In this document: positions 44,480 through 53,107 of the stretch, in pieces
How positions within the stretch are numbered: the stretch's first letter is position 1
How the letters are laid out: every line of letters starts with the position of its first letter
From: CBDCZY01 sp965224745
GTDB taxonomy: Bacteria; Pseudomonadota; Gammaproteobacteria; Methylococcales; Methylomonadaceae
DNA length: 64,000 nt
Assembly: GCA_965224745.1 (NCBI GenBank)
Contig: CBDCZY010000010.1
Coordinates: 712,157 to 776,156 of the forward strand
Direction: 5' to 3'
Program-made: the position numbers and the translations under genes
Notes under the pieces: model-generated
Told to the model about the DNA's origin: nothing
The model's input: the letters and a program-made list of their open reading frames with translations, nothing else
Databases searched by the model: none

Positions 44480-45529
44480 ATGCCTGCAACTAATTACCAG
44501 CCTCTTAAAAAACCTATCATTATTGCCCATCGTGGGGCCAGTGGATTTTTACCTGAGCATACCTTGTTATCCTATCTTTTGGCGATAGAGCAAGGGGCTG
44601 ATTTTATTGAGCCTGATCTGGTCATGACGCAAGATGGTCATCTAATTGCGCGTCACGATAATATTTTAAACCTTACCACCGATGTGTCAGAACGGGCTGA
44701 ATTTCAATGCAAAAAAACAACCAAATCAGTCGATGGCATCGAACACACTGGATGGTTTAGTGAAGATTTCACACTGGAAGAAATTAAAATTCTTAGAGCA
44801 AAAGAACGCATCCCTCACATTCGACCACAAAATGCGCGATTTGATAACATGCTACAAATTCCAACCTTTGAGGAAATAGTGGGACTCATCAAAACCATGG
44901 AGCAAAGCAAACGGCGACAGATTGGTATTTACCCTGAAACCAAACATCCCACTCACTTCAAACAACTTGGCTTTGAGATGGAAGAAACCTTAGTGGACAT
45001 TCTCAACCAAAACAACTACACCAATGAGAATGACCAAATCTTCATTCAATCCTTTGAAATTAGCAACCTGAAACAACTCAAAAAACTGACTCGATTACCA
45101 TTAATACAATTACTAGATGATGGTGGACAACCCTTTGATACCAGAGTAGCCAGCGATAGACTCAGCTATGACCAAATGGCTACAACCCAGGGTTTAAAAG
45201 AAATTGCCACTTACGCTGCCGGCATCGGCCCCGAAAAAAATCATTTTATCGTGCCTAAAGATGAGCAAGAAAGCTTACAGATTGACCAATTAAAATCCTT
45301 AATAAATGATGCACACCAAGCCGATTTATTAGTACATCCTTATACATTTAGAGCGGAAAACTCTTTTTTGCCCAATCAATTCAAAACCAAAAAGCCAACT
45401 GACCCAAACGTTTTGGGCCAATTGACTGACGAAATTAAGTTGTTCCTTGAACTGGGTATTGACGGTTTCTTCACCGACCAACCTAACCTAGGCTTACTAG
45501 CTAAAACCACGTTTTTAGAGAACCATTAA
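44480..45529 (+). CDS. glpQ: Glycerophosphodiester phosphodiesterase GlpQ-like
   Basis: 349 residues, the length of the periplasmic GlpQ class rather than the ~250-residue UgpQ. The active-site motifs are intact: IAHRGASGFLPEHT, then EPDLVMTQDGHLIARHD. Unlike classical GlpQ, no signal peptide is seen; the protein starts MPATNYQPLKKPI, so it is cytoplasmic or exported otherwise. It releases sn-glycerol-3-phosphate from glycerophosphodiesters. That product is the substrate of the TagD-like enzyme in this window, but the genes are 21 kb apart and a link is only a suggestion. Confidence 0.88.
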   Translation: MPATNYQPLKKPIIIAHRGASGFLPEHTLLSYLLAIEQGADFIEPDLVMTQDGHLIARHDNILNLTTDVSERAEFQCKKTTKSVDGIEHTGWFSEDFTLEEIKILRAKERIPHIRPQNARFDNMLQIPTFEEIVGLIKTMEQSKRRQIGIYPETKHPTHFKQLGFEMEETLVDILNQNNYTNENDQIFIQSFEISNLKQLKKLTRLPLIQLLDDGGQPFDTRVASDRLSYDQMATTQGLKEIATYAAGIGPEKNHFIVPKDEQESLQIDQLKSLINDAHQADLLVHPYTFRAENSFLPNQFKTKKPTDPNVLGQLTDEIKLFLELGIDGFFTDQPNLGLLAKTTFLENH

Positions 45530-45592
45530 TAGAAATTTGCACCGCAAAACCACCCATTTTAACAATCAGGCACCTCGAATATTCTTGTTAGA

Positions 45593-45955
45593 TTATTTGA
45601 TAATCGTACCTGTTGCCCTGTCTGTGGCCGAGTAATGAATATAAGTATTTTCCAATTCAGAAATGAGTCTGAATGACCCATAAAAGTTAAGCCTGGATTT
45701 TCTGTTCAAAAATCTGGTTAAAATGTTTCTGTCTTCCTTTTTTAGGATTATAGCGGCCTGATTATCCCTTATATCAATGGTCGGTCGCTCGAGTATTGCA
45801 AAGCTGAGTCCCGGCTTCAAATAGTTCTTCGATACAGGCAGTGATTTAAATTTGTCATAAGGTGTCATCATGTTTTCATAGAGGTATTGCTGCGCTGTTT
45901 CCTTATTGTCAGTGATGGTTGCAGGATAGAAGCAGGGTCTGCGGCAACTGAGCAA
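45593..45955 (-). CDS. Hypothetical protein, possibly a transposase C-terminal remnant
   Basis: 120 residues, no signal peptide or membrane segment. The stretch MMTPYDKFKSLP ... YLKPGLSF ... IRDNQAA vaguely resembles the C-terminal tail of some integrase-type transposases, and the gene lies at the border of the mobile region. The N-terminal ~20 residues do not look like a true beginning. I cannot assign a function. The 143 bp between this gene and the IS21 end shows nothing recognisable. Confidence 0.3.
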   Translation of the reverse strand: MLSCRRPCFYPATITDNKETAQQYLYENMMTPYDKFKSLPVSKNYLKPGLSFAILERPTIDIRDNQAAIILKKEDRNILTRFLNRKSRLNFYGSFRLISELENTYIHYSATDRATGTIIK

Positions 45956-46196
45956 TACCTAGGCTCATTAAACAATCAAGTTGGCCGACCCCTTGAACAG
46001 AGACCATCATAATAATACGCAAGTGAGCCGGAATACGTTTTACTTTTCCATCTACGAGTCCTCATTAGCTATCATCTCAAATGTAAAGGAAAGTAACTTG
46101 TTAGGCGACAATTAACCTGTCCGGTCAGACGACAATTATCTTGACCGGTTGAGTGTATAAACTGATAAGTACTTTTTACTCTTAGGAGGAAGTGAC

Positions 46197-47708
46197 TTGT
46201 CCGGTAAACACATCACTCAATTACAGGAAAATAGTTATATGAAAAATCGTCAGACAGGTTGTACGCAGGAGACATCCGCAGCAAAAGCCGGCATCAGTGT
46301 TCGATCAGGTTGCCGGATCGAAAAAGGTGAAAGAGCTGAACACAAAGAACGAAAGTGGCGAACGCGCAAAGATCCATTAGAAGCCGTATGGGACTCAGAA
46401 CTGGTTCCGTTATTAGAAGATGAATCGTCCTTAACTGGCATTACCCTGTGGGAGCATCTGGATGAGCAGCATCCGGGAAAGTATCCAGAGAAATACCTTC
46501 GGACACTGCAAAGACGTGTTAAACACTGGCAGGCCACACAAGGCCCGGACAAAGAAGTCATGTTTCGTCAGTCGGTACCTGCGGGTCATCAGGGACTATC
46601 TGATTTTACGCACCCCAATACCGTCATTACGATAGACGGGAAGGCGTTCGCACATTTACTGTACCAGTTTCGCCTGGCTTTTAGTGGTTGGCGTCATGTC
46701 CATGTTATTCAGGGCGGAGAAAGCTACAGTGCACTGGCTGACGGCTTACAAAGTGCATTACACACCTTAGGCGGTTCACCAAAGGAACATCGTACAGACA
46801 GCCTCAGTGCGGCTTACGTCAATAACGTAGAAAAACAGCGACTGACGGAAGACTATCATGATTTATGTAAGCATTATGGCATGCGGCCCACCATCAATAA
46901 TCTGGGCATTAGTCATGAAAATGGCGCCATTGAAGCACCGCATGGCTCATTAAAACGTCGCATTGATCAAGCCATAAAGTTACGCGGTTCGAATGATTTT
47001 TCTACACTCCGTGCTTATCGAGAGTTTCTTGAACACATTGTCGACAAACTGAACAGACGATGCAAAGGCAGGTTGGCCGAAGAGCACAAAACCCTGTTAG
47101 CCTTACCCAAACACCGATTTGTTGATTATGCTGAGCTGTCGGTAAAAGTCACCACCAGCAGTACCATTGCTGTAAAACGCGCATTGTATACCGTCCCTTC
47201 ACGCCTTATCGGTGAAAGCGTCAGGGTGCATCTCTACCATGATCGTTTGGTCTGCTTTGTTGGCCAAACTCGGGTGATCAATCTGCCTCGGATTTATCCA
47301 ACAACGCCCACCGGCCGAGCGCGACGAATAGATTACCGGCATATCATTCATTCTCTGGCAGCCAAACCACAAGCCTTCCGCTTCTCACAGTTTCGCGATA
47401 ATATTTTGCCTAACACGCAATATCGGGCTTTATGGAAGCAGGCAGAGAAACAGTTTACACCGCAAGAAGCATGCAAGTGGATGGTTGCTGTTTTACGCTT
47501 TGCCTATGATTATGATTGCGAAAGTGCCCTGGCAACTGAGCTAATGCGACAGGCAGAACAAGGTGCCTTGCCCGATTTAACATCCCTGCAGGCAAGGTAT
47601 TTACAACACAGTACACCGCCACCGATACCGCTACGCCAACACCAGGTTGCTGACTATGATCAACTACTGACCGGTCAGTGGATGAGACAGGAGGTGTGCT
47701 GTGAGTGA
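46197..47708 (+). CDS. istA: IS21-family transposase IstA
   Basis: 503 residues. A basic N-terminal helix-turn-helix region is followed by the DDE integrase core (TVITIDGKAFAHLLYQFRL, then HRTDSLSAAY and the ENGAIEAPHGSLKRRI glutamate region), and a C-terminal beta domain. The start is a TTG 6 bp after TAGGAGGA. It overlaps istB by 8 bp, the usual IS21 arrangement. The gene appears intact. Confidence 0.92.
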   Translation: MSGKHITQLQENSYMKNRQTGCTQETSAAKAGISVRSGCRIEKGERAEHKERKWRTRKDPLEAVWDSELVPLLEDESSLTGITLWEHLDEQHPGKYPEKYLRTLQRRVKHWQATQGPDKEVMFRQSVPAGHQGLSDFTHPNTVITIDGKAFAHLLYQFRLAFSGWRHVHVIQGGESYSALADGLQSALHTLGGSPKEHRTDSLSAAYVNNVEKQRLTEDYHDLCKHYGMRPTINNLGISHENGAIEAPHGSLKRRIDQAIKLRGSNDFSTLRAYREFLEHIVDKLNRRCKGRLAEEHKTLLALPKHRFVDYAELSVKVTTSSTIAVKRALYTVPSRLIGESVRVHLYHDRLVCFVGQTRVINLPRIYPTTPTGRARRIDYRHIIHSLAAKPQAFRFSQFRDNILPNTQYRALWKQAEKQFTPQEACKWMVAVLRFAYDYDCESALATELMRQAEQGALPDLTSLQARYLQHSTPPPIPLRQHQVADYDQLLTGQWMRQEVCCE

Positions 47709-48438
47709 TGGTTTGCCAATGATGTTAAAAGAACTTCGCTTGCTGGCTTTTTGGCAATATTATGAAGCTTATCAGGAACAGGCCACAAAACAGGCATGGG
47801 GCTATAGCCAATACCTGTCTAAACTGTGTGAAAATGAAATTGCACGGCGCTTTGAAACGCGAGTTTGCAACTGGACCAAAGAAGCCAAATTACCCCGGGG
47901 CAAAAGTTTTGCCACCTTAGGCTTTGATGAATTACCGGAAACCATTCAAAAGAAAGTGATTGGGCTGCGCGATAATACCCAGTGGGCGCTACAGGCAGAT
48001 AATGTTTTATTGATTGGCCCTTCCGGTGTCGGTAAATCGCATATTGCTTCTGCTTTGGGGCTTCATCTTATCGAACAAGGCATCCGGGTAAAATGGTTGG
48101 CTGCCACCGCACTGGTGCAATTACTGCAGCAGGCCAAAAAAGAGCTGGATTTAATGGCTGTGATGAGTCGACTGGATAAATATCGTGTACTCATTATCGA
48201 TGATATTGGTTATGTTAAAAAAACGGATTCAGAAACCCAGGTCCTGTTTGAGTTTATTGCTCATCGTTATGAAAGTGGCAGCTTGATCATCACATCAAAC
48301 CAGCCATTCAGTCACTGGGATCAGATATTCCCGGATACATTAATGACCGTAGCCGCCATTGACCGCATTATCCATCATGCCACGATTCTTGAAATCGACG
48401 GCAACAGTTACAGGAGGAAACATCAGAAAAAATCATAA
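47701..48438 (+). CDS. istB: IS21-family helper ATPase IstB
   Basis: 245 residues, GTG start. It is an AAA+ ATPase of the DnaC/IstB type with Walker A GPSGVGKSH and Walker B YRVLIIDDIGYV, and sensor residues in IITSNQPFSHWDQIF. It assists IstA in target selection and strand transfer. Intact. Confidence 0.93.
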   Translation: MSDGLPMMLKELRLLAFWQYYEAYQEQATKQAWGYSQYLSKLCENEIARRFETRVCNWTKEAKLPRGKSFATLGFDELPETIQKKVIGLRDNTQWALQADNVLLIGPSGVGKSHIASALGLHLIEQGIRVKWLAATALVQLLQQAKKELDLMAVMSRLDKYRVLIIDDIGYVKKTDSETQVLFEFIAHRYESGSLIITSNQPFSHWDQIFPDTLMTVAAIDRIIHHATILEIDGNSYRRKHQKKS

Positions 48439-48506
48439 AAAACCTTAATCACTCAACCGGCCATCATAATTGTCGCCAAACCGGACAAAGTAATTGACGC
48501 GAGACA

Positions 48507-48646
48507 AGCTCCAGCAATTTCTGGGTCATAGTAGTCTGCTGACCACGGCACGCTATGCTCATCTGACCGATGTGGCCTGTGATAATTGTGAACAGCGAAT
48601 CAATCAGCTGATCGACGGCTTCACTGTTTCATGGGGGGAAGATCAG
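48507..48646 (+). pseudogene. 3' remnant of IS91-associated tyrosine recombinase
   Basis: Only the last ~45 codons remain: LQQFLGHSSLLTTARYAHLTD with the catalytic tyrosine, corresponding to 63270-63409 of the second copy. The rest was lost at the IS21 junction. A run of six G near 48634 (one base longer than in the other copy) puts this remnant in frame with the transposase that follows. Confidence 0.8.
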
Positions 48647-49050
48647 ATGATTTTGCTTTCCTCCGTAATGGATCAGTTTGAGACTGATTTCCTTAACACC
48701 TATCAAGGTCAGGTTCTGCCTGTCCAGCGAAAGGTTCTGAATGCCCTTAAAATTTGCCGGACAAAATTTAGCCCTGGCATGCAGGTCAGCTGTATCGACT
48801 GCGACCACCAAAGCTTTATTCCTCATTCTTGCGGTCATCGCAACTGTCCGCATTGCCAGCATCATGAATCTCAGTTCTGGATTGAAAATCAACTCAAAAA
48901 GCAGTTGCCCTGTGACTATTTTATGCTGATCTTTACCTTGCCTACACAGTTAAGACCACTGGCATGGCGCCATCAGAAACTTGTCTATCGCCTGATGTTT
49001 GACTGTGTCTGGGAAACGCTGCAATCTTTCAGTCGCAATGACCAAAAATT
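48647..49050 (+). pseudogene. IS91-family transposase, 5' part (split by IS1)
   Basis: It starts MILLSSVMDQFETDF. The N-terminal zinc-binding domain is complete (CIDCDHQ, HSCGHRNCPHCQ), followed by QFWIENQLKKQ and the start of the catalytic domain. IS1 interrupts it after CAAAAATT. The reading frame resumes at 49815. IS91 transposases are HUH/Y2-type enzymes that move DNA by a rolling-circle mechanism. Confidence 0.85.
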
Positions 49051-49061
49051 GGTATTGTTAA

Positions 49062-49454
49062 TTAAGTATAGTTTTCAAAATCCCCGTTCCATTTGAGCAT
49101 TAAAAGCATCACTGAATATTTAAGCATTTCCTTGCTTTTGCTATAACACTTCGATTTTCGGCGTAATCGGGCGAGAAAGTGTCTAAATAAGCTTAAGCTG
49201 CTATAGCCTTCCACCGTATATGTTTCAGCTTTTGATTGTGTATGTAATCCAGCCGGGATAAACTTTTCATAGGGACTCCAATAGTCGCTCATAACACCTT
49301 TTATAGTGCTGTCTTTGACGGCTTCCCATAATTCCCGTCCTGTTTCCGTGTCGCGGGAGCCCACAACGCACGCGAGAAAGCGCTTTCCATGTCGATCAAC
49401 AGCAATCCAGATCCAGCAATAGTTTTTTTTCGCCAATATACGTGTGCATTTCAT
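49062..49454 (-). CDS. insB: IS1 transposase, InsB' frame
   Basis: DDE catalytic part of the IS1 transposase (WIWIAVDRHGKRF, GVMSDYWSPYEKF, the HFLARLRRKSKC glutamate/basic region). It is read as a fusion with InsA by -1 slippage on a run of eight A (49432-49439, read on the minus strand GAA-AAA-AAA-CTA). The frame as given opens before the slip site, so it does not reflect the natural N-terminus. Confidence 0.88.
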   Translation of the reverse strand: MKCTRILAKKNYCWIWIAVDRHGKRFLACVVGSRDTETGRELWEAVKDSTIKGVMSDYWSPYEKFIPAGLHTQSKAETYTVEGYSSLSLFRHFLARLRRKSKCYSKSKEMLKYSVMLLMLKWNGDFENYT

Positions 49455-49746
49455 CCATTTCTACAATTTCAACACCCGCTTCTGATCGAATTGCCTCGAT
49501 CGATTCGCCATAGGCTTTGATCCAGTAATACACCGTCACATGACTGCATTTCAAAAATCGGCCAATTGAGCGAAAACCCAGCCCTTCCAGGTAAAGCTCA
49601 AGTGCTTGTCGCATAACATCAGGACTAAGCCCCTGGTGGCTCACGGTATGCCTATAGCCACATGATTTGCATTTATATCGTTGTTTCTCTTTGACTATAC
49701 CATCTTTCGTGCAGTCTGCTGAGTGACATTTCGGACAAGTCGCCAT
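49396..49746 (-). CDS. insA: IS1 InsA protein (DNA-binding, frame 0)
   Basis: 116 residues. An N-terminal zinc ribbon (CPKCHSADCTKDG ... YKCKSCGY) and a helix-turn-helix (EGLGFRSIGRFLKCSHVTVYYW) bind the IS ends. The frame continues to IGEKKLLLDLDCC and stops soon after the A8 slip site, the standard IS1 arrangement. Confidence 0.9.
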   Translation of the reverse strand: MATCPKCHSADCTKDGIVKEKQRYKCKSCGYRHTVSHQGLSPDVMRQALELYLEGLGFRSIGRFLKCSHVTVYYWIKAYGESIEAIRSEAGVEIVEMDEMHTYIGEKKLLLDLDCC

Positions 49747-49806
49747 AGGTAGTTACTCACGGGAAAAATACTCCTCTACCAGAAACTATACTTTTTAAAC
49801 AATGCC

Positions 49807-49900
49807 CAAAAATTAAGGGGTGATCCCGGGATGATTGCTGTGTTGCACACCCATGCCAGAAACCTGGACTTTCATCCGCATATCCATACCGTGATGCCTG
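49807..49900 (+). pseudogene. IS91-family transposase, middle part
   Basis: 94 bp between the IS1 and ISAs1 insertions. It encodes LRGDPGMIAVLHTH and HPHIHTVMP, including the HxH-type metal-binding motif of HUH/IS91 transposases. The first 8 bp are the IS1 target duplication and the last 10 bp (GTGATGCCTG) the ISAs1 one. Confidence 0.85.
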
Positions 49901-49916
49901 CAGGGCTAATTTGTTC

Positions 49917-50678
49917 TTAAGCCAGACCCTCTGCTACACAAGGCTTTGCTCTGTTATTTGTAATCTTTAAATAATCCAGAACGGCTCTTGTTTTCTTATT
50001 CAATTGCCTCATTTTTTTCGAAACACCCGTGCTTCCCTTTGATTTAATGAGTCCAATAGCAAATCGTCTAAGACGGGTCATGTTTTCAGGGCCAAAGCCT
50101 GTGCGAATGGTTGAGCGGTCTTCATCAAACACCCAGTCAATAATATAATGACTCACTTCAACTGACCAGTGTCCTCGCACTTTGTGCAAAACAGTTTGAG
50201 GGCTGACTTCCTCTTCTGTTCTACTGGTAACGCCGTAGGCGGTTACCCCTGTCGTTTGACCGCTTTTTTTATCCGTTATTTCTCTCTCTATTTTATAAGC
50301 CTGGGCAACATGCGGAAATGTGACATAAGCGTTCAACTGAGAGGTTGTCCAGATTCTTCTAATTTCTATTCGCCCATGCCCCACAGATACTTTGTCTTCA
50401 TAATCAGCCTGGCGGGTGACGGTTGAAAAATAGACTTCAATATCTTCTAGCAATGTGGGTTGATTGGCTTTAACACTCAAATAGTAATGTGCCTTACGCT
50501 GCTCCACCAGATATTCGGCAAACTCTGTTTGTGTATTAATGGCATCACTGGTGATATCCTTGTTTCGAATGGGGATTAGAGCCAGCAGAATAGGTGCAAA
50601 CTTGATTTCATTACTCTGCTTCACTTCATCCGAACCGTGTCCAACAGGTAATGTTCCTACTTTTTTTGGGCGTAGCAA
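49917..50678 (-). CDS. ISAs1 transposase, C-terminal (DDE) frame
   Basis: 253 residues of the ISAs1-family catalytic part: NKDITSDAINTQTEFAEYL, HYYLSVKANQPTLLEDIE, and WSVEVSHYIIDWVFDEDRS with the catalytic glutamate. It has no plausible independent start. It lines up exactly as the -1 continuation of the 50657-51709 frame across an A7 run, so it is either made by frameshifting or is the broken half of a former single gene. Confidence 0.85.
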   Translation of the reverse strand: MLRPKKVGTLPVGHGSDEVKQSNEIKFAPILLALIPIRNKDITSDAINTQTEFAEYLVEQRKAHYYLSVKANQPTLLEDIEVYFSTVTRQADYEDKVSVGHGRIEIRRIWTTSQLNAYVTFPHVAQAYKIEREITDKKSGQTTGVTAYGVTSRTEEEVSPQTVLHKVRGHWSVEVSHYIIDWVFDEDRSTIRTGFGPENMTRLRRFAIGLIKSKGSTGVSKKMRQLNKKTRAVLDYLKITNNRAKPCVAEGLA

Positions 50679-51709
50679 ATGCCTGTGCCATGCCCAACCG
50701 CACTCATTATCTGGGTTTGCCGCCCTTTCTCGTCAATGGCGTTGCACATCGTTTTACCATCAATGGCTAATGACTCGTCATCCTGTGCATAAACAGTATT
50801 CCAGGCGATAAAGGCCGCTTCGAGCTCGCTGGGGTCAACTCGCGTCAACACATCTCTAATAATGCTGAGACTGGGAACCGTGTATCGTCCTTTTTCATAA
50901 CGGCAGCGGAAATGTTCTCTGGATTTATGGCTGAGACTGTCAGCCCAGTCGAAAATAGCTTCGTAACTTCGCATCCCACAAAGTACCGCACCCGCCGCAA
51001 TTCCCAGTACGGTTGAAAGTCGATGTCGCCGCCCTTGTGGGCGCCGAGGGTCGTTTATATCCATAAAGAAACTCGGTAATGATCGCATTTGCTGTTTTGT
51101 TATTTTCATTTTTATCTCACCTAGATTGAAATGATGACTCAATTGAGGTTGAGATAAAACCGCTTGTGCTCGTCTATGCAGGGGTTTAACAAAGATCAGT
51201 TTGTTCTGTTCTGACTGAGCAGAATAGCCTGCCGTTGTTCTACGAAAACCACGGGTCATTCCAATTGCCTGCCAGTTGCTTGCTCTATAAACACCGCCGT
51301 GAAATCGCTCTGGGTCGACAAAGGTTTCAACCAGAACAACGGGGTGCTGATATTTTTCAACCCAGTCAGTGGACAAGCGCTTAAGACACAGTGACAGAAT
51401 GCGTGAGCCCAGGTTTTTTTCAGTGAAGGAGGGAAGTATCAAAAACCGGCTGTTGTTAACAATCAATTTTAGGCGCCCCGTCTGGTGACGATAACCCCAG
51501 CCTATCCACTGATCACGCGCCGTACATTTTAATGCAGCGGCTGAAAAACTGATCAGTGCAACCCATTGTGACTGATAGGTCGACACGTACCAGAGGGTTT
51601 CACCAATTTTTGGAATAGCGCCCAGATAATGGTGAGTTTCCATTAACAAGGCATAGGCTGACTCTTCATGTTTTAATATGGGTCTCACTGATATCTGTGA
51701 TAACGGCAT
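50657..51709 (-). CDS. DUF4338 (DruA-like) plus ISAs1 transposase N-terminal frame
   Basis: 350 residues. Residues ~1-185 match the DUF4338 domain known from DruA of the Druantia anti-phage system and from some transposases (HEESAYALLMETHHYLG, VNNSRFLILPSF, NLGSRILSLCLKRLSTDW, VETFVDPERFHGGVYRASNW). Residues ~205-345 are the ISAs1-associated helical domain and the first catalytic aspartate (LAIDGKTM). The frame ends CAA-AAA-AAG-TAG, placing a stop directly after the heptamer A-AAA-AAG. The fusion itself is known; a role in targeting or end recognition is inference. Confidence 0.82.
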   Translation of the reverse strand: MPLSQISVRPILKHEESAYALLMETHHYLGAIPKIGETLWYVSTYQSQWVALISFSAAALKCTARDQWIGWGYRHQTGRLKLIVNNSRFLILPSFTEKNLGSRILSLCLKRLSTDWVEKYQHPVVLVETFVDPERFHGGVYRASNWQAIGMTRGFRRTTAGYSAQSEQNKLIFVKPLHRRAQAVLSQPQLSHHFNLGEIKMKITKQQMRSLPSFFMDINDPRRPQGRRHRLSTVLGIAAGAVLCGMRSYEAIFDWADSLSHKSREHFRCRYEKGRYTVPSLSIIRDVLTRVDPSELEAAFIAWNTVYAQDDESLAIDGKTMCNAIDEKGRQTQIMSAVGHGTGICYAQKK

Positions 51710-51825
51710 AGTTTTTTATCTCAATAAACTTCTTAAAAACTATACTGCGTTATTATGGGTTTGTCCAATTTAAGGGCTATCTCTTTGCTCTTTATAGCCT
51801 GTATGGGTAGAACAAATTAGCCCTG

Positions 51826-52446
51826 GTGATGCCTGCGACGGTGGTTGACAGACTCAATAAAGTGACGCGCACGAAATACGGCGAGTACCTGTTTAATCAC
51901 AAAGCTCTGGCCATGGTTTTTCGGGGTAAACTGCTGTCGATGCTGGCTAAGGAAAACCTGGCTTTACCCAAGAAAATCCCACAAGAATGGATTGTCAATT
52001 GCAAGAAAGTCGGCTCAGGAGGCAAGGCGCTGGTCTATCTGGGCCGCTATCTTTATCGCGGGGTCATTCGTGAGAAGGATATTTTATCTGTCAACGATGG
52101 CAAGGTGACGTTCCGCTATCAGGACAGTGACACTAAGCGTTGGGAAACACGAACGGAAACCGGTGCCAAATTTTTATGGCGGGTGTTACAGCATGTTTTG
52201 CCAACGGGTTTTCGCCGTGCCCGAAATTTTGGCTTTCTGCATCCTAACAGCAAGCGGATGATCAGCATTCTGCTAACCCTGGGCAAGCTTGATCCCAAAA
52301 AGATGCTGGCAAAGATAGGCCTTCGGCAACGACCCCAGATGGCCTGCGAGTGCTGTGGTGGAACAATGCAGGTGAGCCGAACCCGAATACCCATTGCCGA
52401 AGTTCTCAGGCTTAAAGCGAGCAAGCAGAGTTTGGTCCCGATTTAG
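51826..52446 (+). pseudogene. IS91-family transposase, 3' part
   Basis: It continues the transposase from MPATVVDRLNKV through the catalytic tyrosine region ALVYLGRYLYRGVI to the C-terminal zinc-type motif CECCGG. Joining 48647-49050, 49815-49900 and 51836-52446 and counting only one copy of each target duplication gives 1101 bp, an exact 367 codons including the stop. The gene was therefore intact before the two insertions. Confidence 0.85.
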
Positions 52447-52705
52447 GTAAAGGAGGTCGTATTGATTATGTAGCATCAATCACTCTCAGGCAACGGGACA
52501 AGTGGCCTATAATAGGCCAAGGCTATTGCCTGTTCTGAAAAGGGGGTTAATTGATAACAAAAGGGGCTTTATGGATGATCGCAATGAAAATCCATACGTT
52601 TGCGGAAAACGGATTAAAAAATAGAAGCCGGATGCTTTAATCGGGCTGTTTAGCAAAAAGCTATTTGCAATAGCGAAACTCATTCCAAACTGTAAAAACG
52701 GGCTT
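52447..52705. other. Non-coding tail of the IS91-type element
   Basis: 259 bp without a gene. It contains a perfect 8+1+8 palindrome TGGCCTATAATAGGCCA (52503-52519) followed by another GC-rich hairpin candidate, possibly part of the terminal signal of the element. The exact IS91 end is not determined. Confidence 0.4.
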
Positions 52706-52768
52706 GTCCAACAAACGGTTCAGATTGTGGTTCGCTCCGCTCACACAATCTAACGTTGTTCGTTATGC
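52706..52768 (-). repeat. attC-like imperfect palindrome 1
   Basis: Read on the minus strand it begins GCATAAC and ends GTTGGAC. The GTTGGAC fits the integron core consensus GTTRRRY; GCATAAC fits RYYYAAC with one mismatch. The arms (CGTTAGATTGTG against CACAATCTGAACCG) are complementary with unpaired bases, as in attC sites. The mazF stop codon TAA lies inside the GCATAAC core, which is typical of integron cassettes. Confidence 0.5.
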
Positions 52769-53107
52769 ATTTTGATATATACAAGCATCCAATACACTTA
52801 AAATTTCATTTAACAATTCGTCATTTTCTTTTTCAATAAATTTTACTCGACGGCTTATATAATCAATTGATTTTACTTGTTCAACCATAATAAAACCTGT
52901 TAATGAAGATTTTTCTGAAACTTCAATATGAAAAGGAATATTACGGTTTGTATTTGTAACTGGACAAACAATAGCAAGCCCCGTTGCTTTGTTGAATAAG
53001 CTATTGCTAATAACCAATGCCGGTCTTCTCCCTTTTTGTTCATGTCCTGATTGTGGGTCAAAGGTTGCTACAATAAAATCACCTTTTTCGGGGGTATAAT
53101 TCGGCAT
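52763..53107 (-). CDS. mazF: MazF/PemK-like endoribonuclease toxin
   Basis: 114 residues, MazF/CcdB fold. The signature KGDFIVATFDPQSGHEQKGRRPALVIS includes the conserved GxEQxGxRP-type motif; CPVTNTNRNIPFHIEV and FIMVEQVKSIDY follow. Such toxins cleave mRNA at short sequences. It directly follows the antitoxin gene (stop and start are adjacent, TAAATG). Confidence 0.9.
   Translation of the reverse strand: MPNYTPEKGDFIVATFDPQSGHEQKGRRPALVISNSLFNKATGLAIVCPVTNTNRNIPFHIEVSEKSSLTGFIMVEQVKSIDYISRRVKFIEKENDELLNEILSVLDACIYQNA

Larger units (their letters stand above)
46099..48506 (+). mobile_element. IS21-family insertion sequence
   Basis: Both ends begin TGT when read inward and share an internal multi-repeat pattern: TTGTCCGGT or CTGTCCGGT, then GACAATTAT, then CCGGTTGAGTG. 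Left is 46099-46155, right is 48450-48506 reversed. They flank istA and istB. The sequences outside do not match, so no target duplication is visible. On the right it cuts straight into an IS91-associated integrase gene whose left part is missing, which implies a deletion or rearrangement at the left end. Confidence 0.75.
49051..49806 (-). mobile_element. IS1-family insertion sequence
   Basis: 756 bp. The ends GGTATTG and CAATGCC (GGCATTG reversed) lie in ~26 bp imperfect inverted repeats. It is flanked by an exact 8 bp target duplication, CAAAAATT, at 49043-49050 and 49807-49814. It interrupts the IS91 transposase gene. Confidence 0.95.
49901..51825 (-). mobile_element. ISAs1-family element carrying DUF4338 transposase
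   Basis: 1925 bp with inverted repeats CAGGGCTAATTTGTTCT. It is flanked by an exact 10 bp target duplication GTGATGCCTG (49891-49900 and 51826-51835). It is longer than a typical ~1.2-1.3 kb ISAs1 because the transposase gene has an extra N-terminal DUF4338 domain. Confidence 0.93.
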
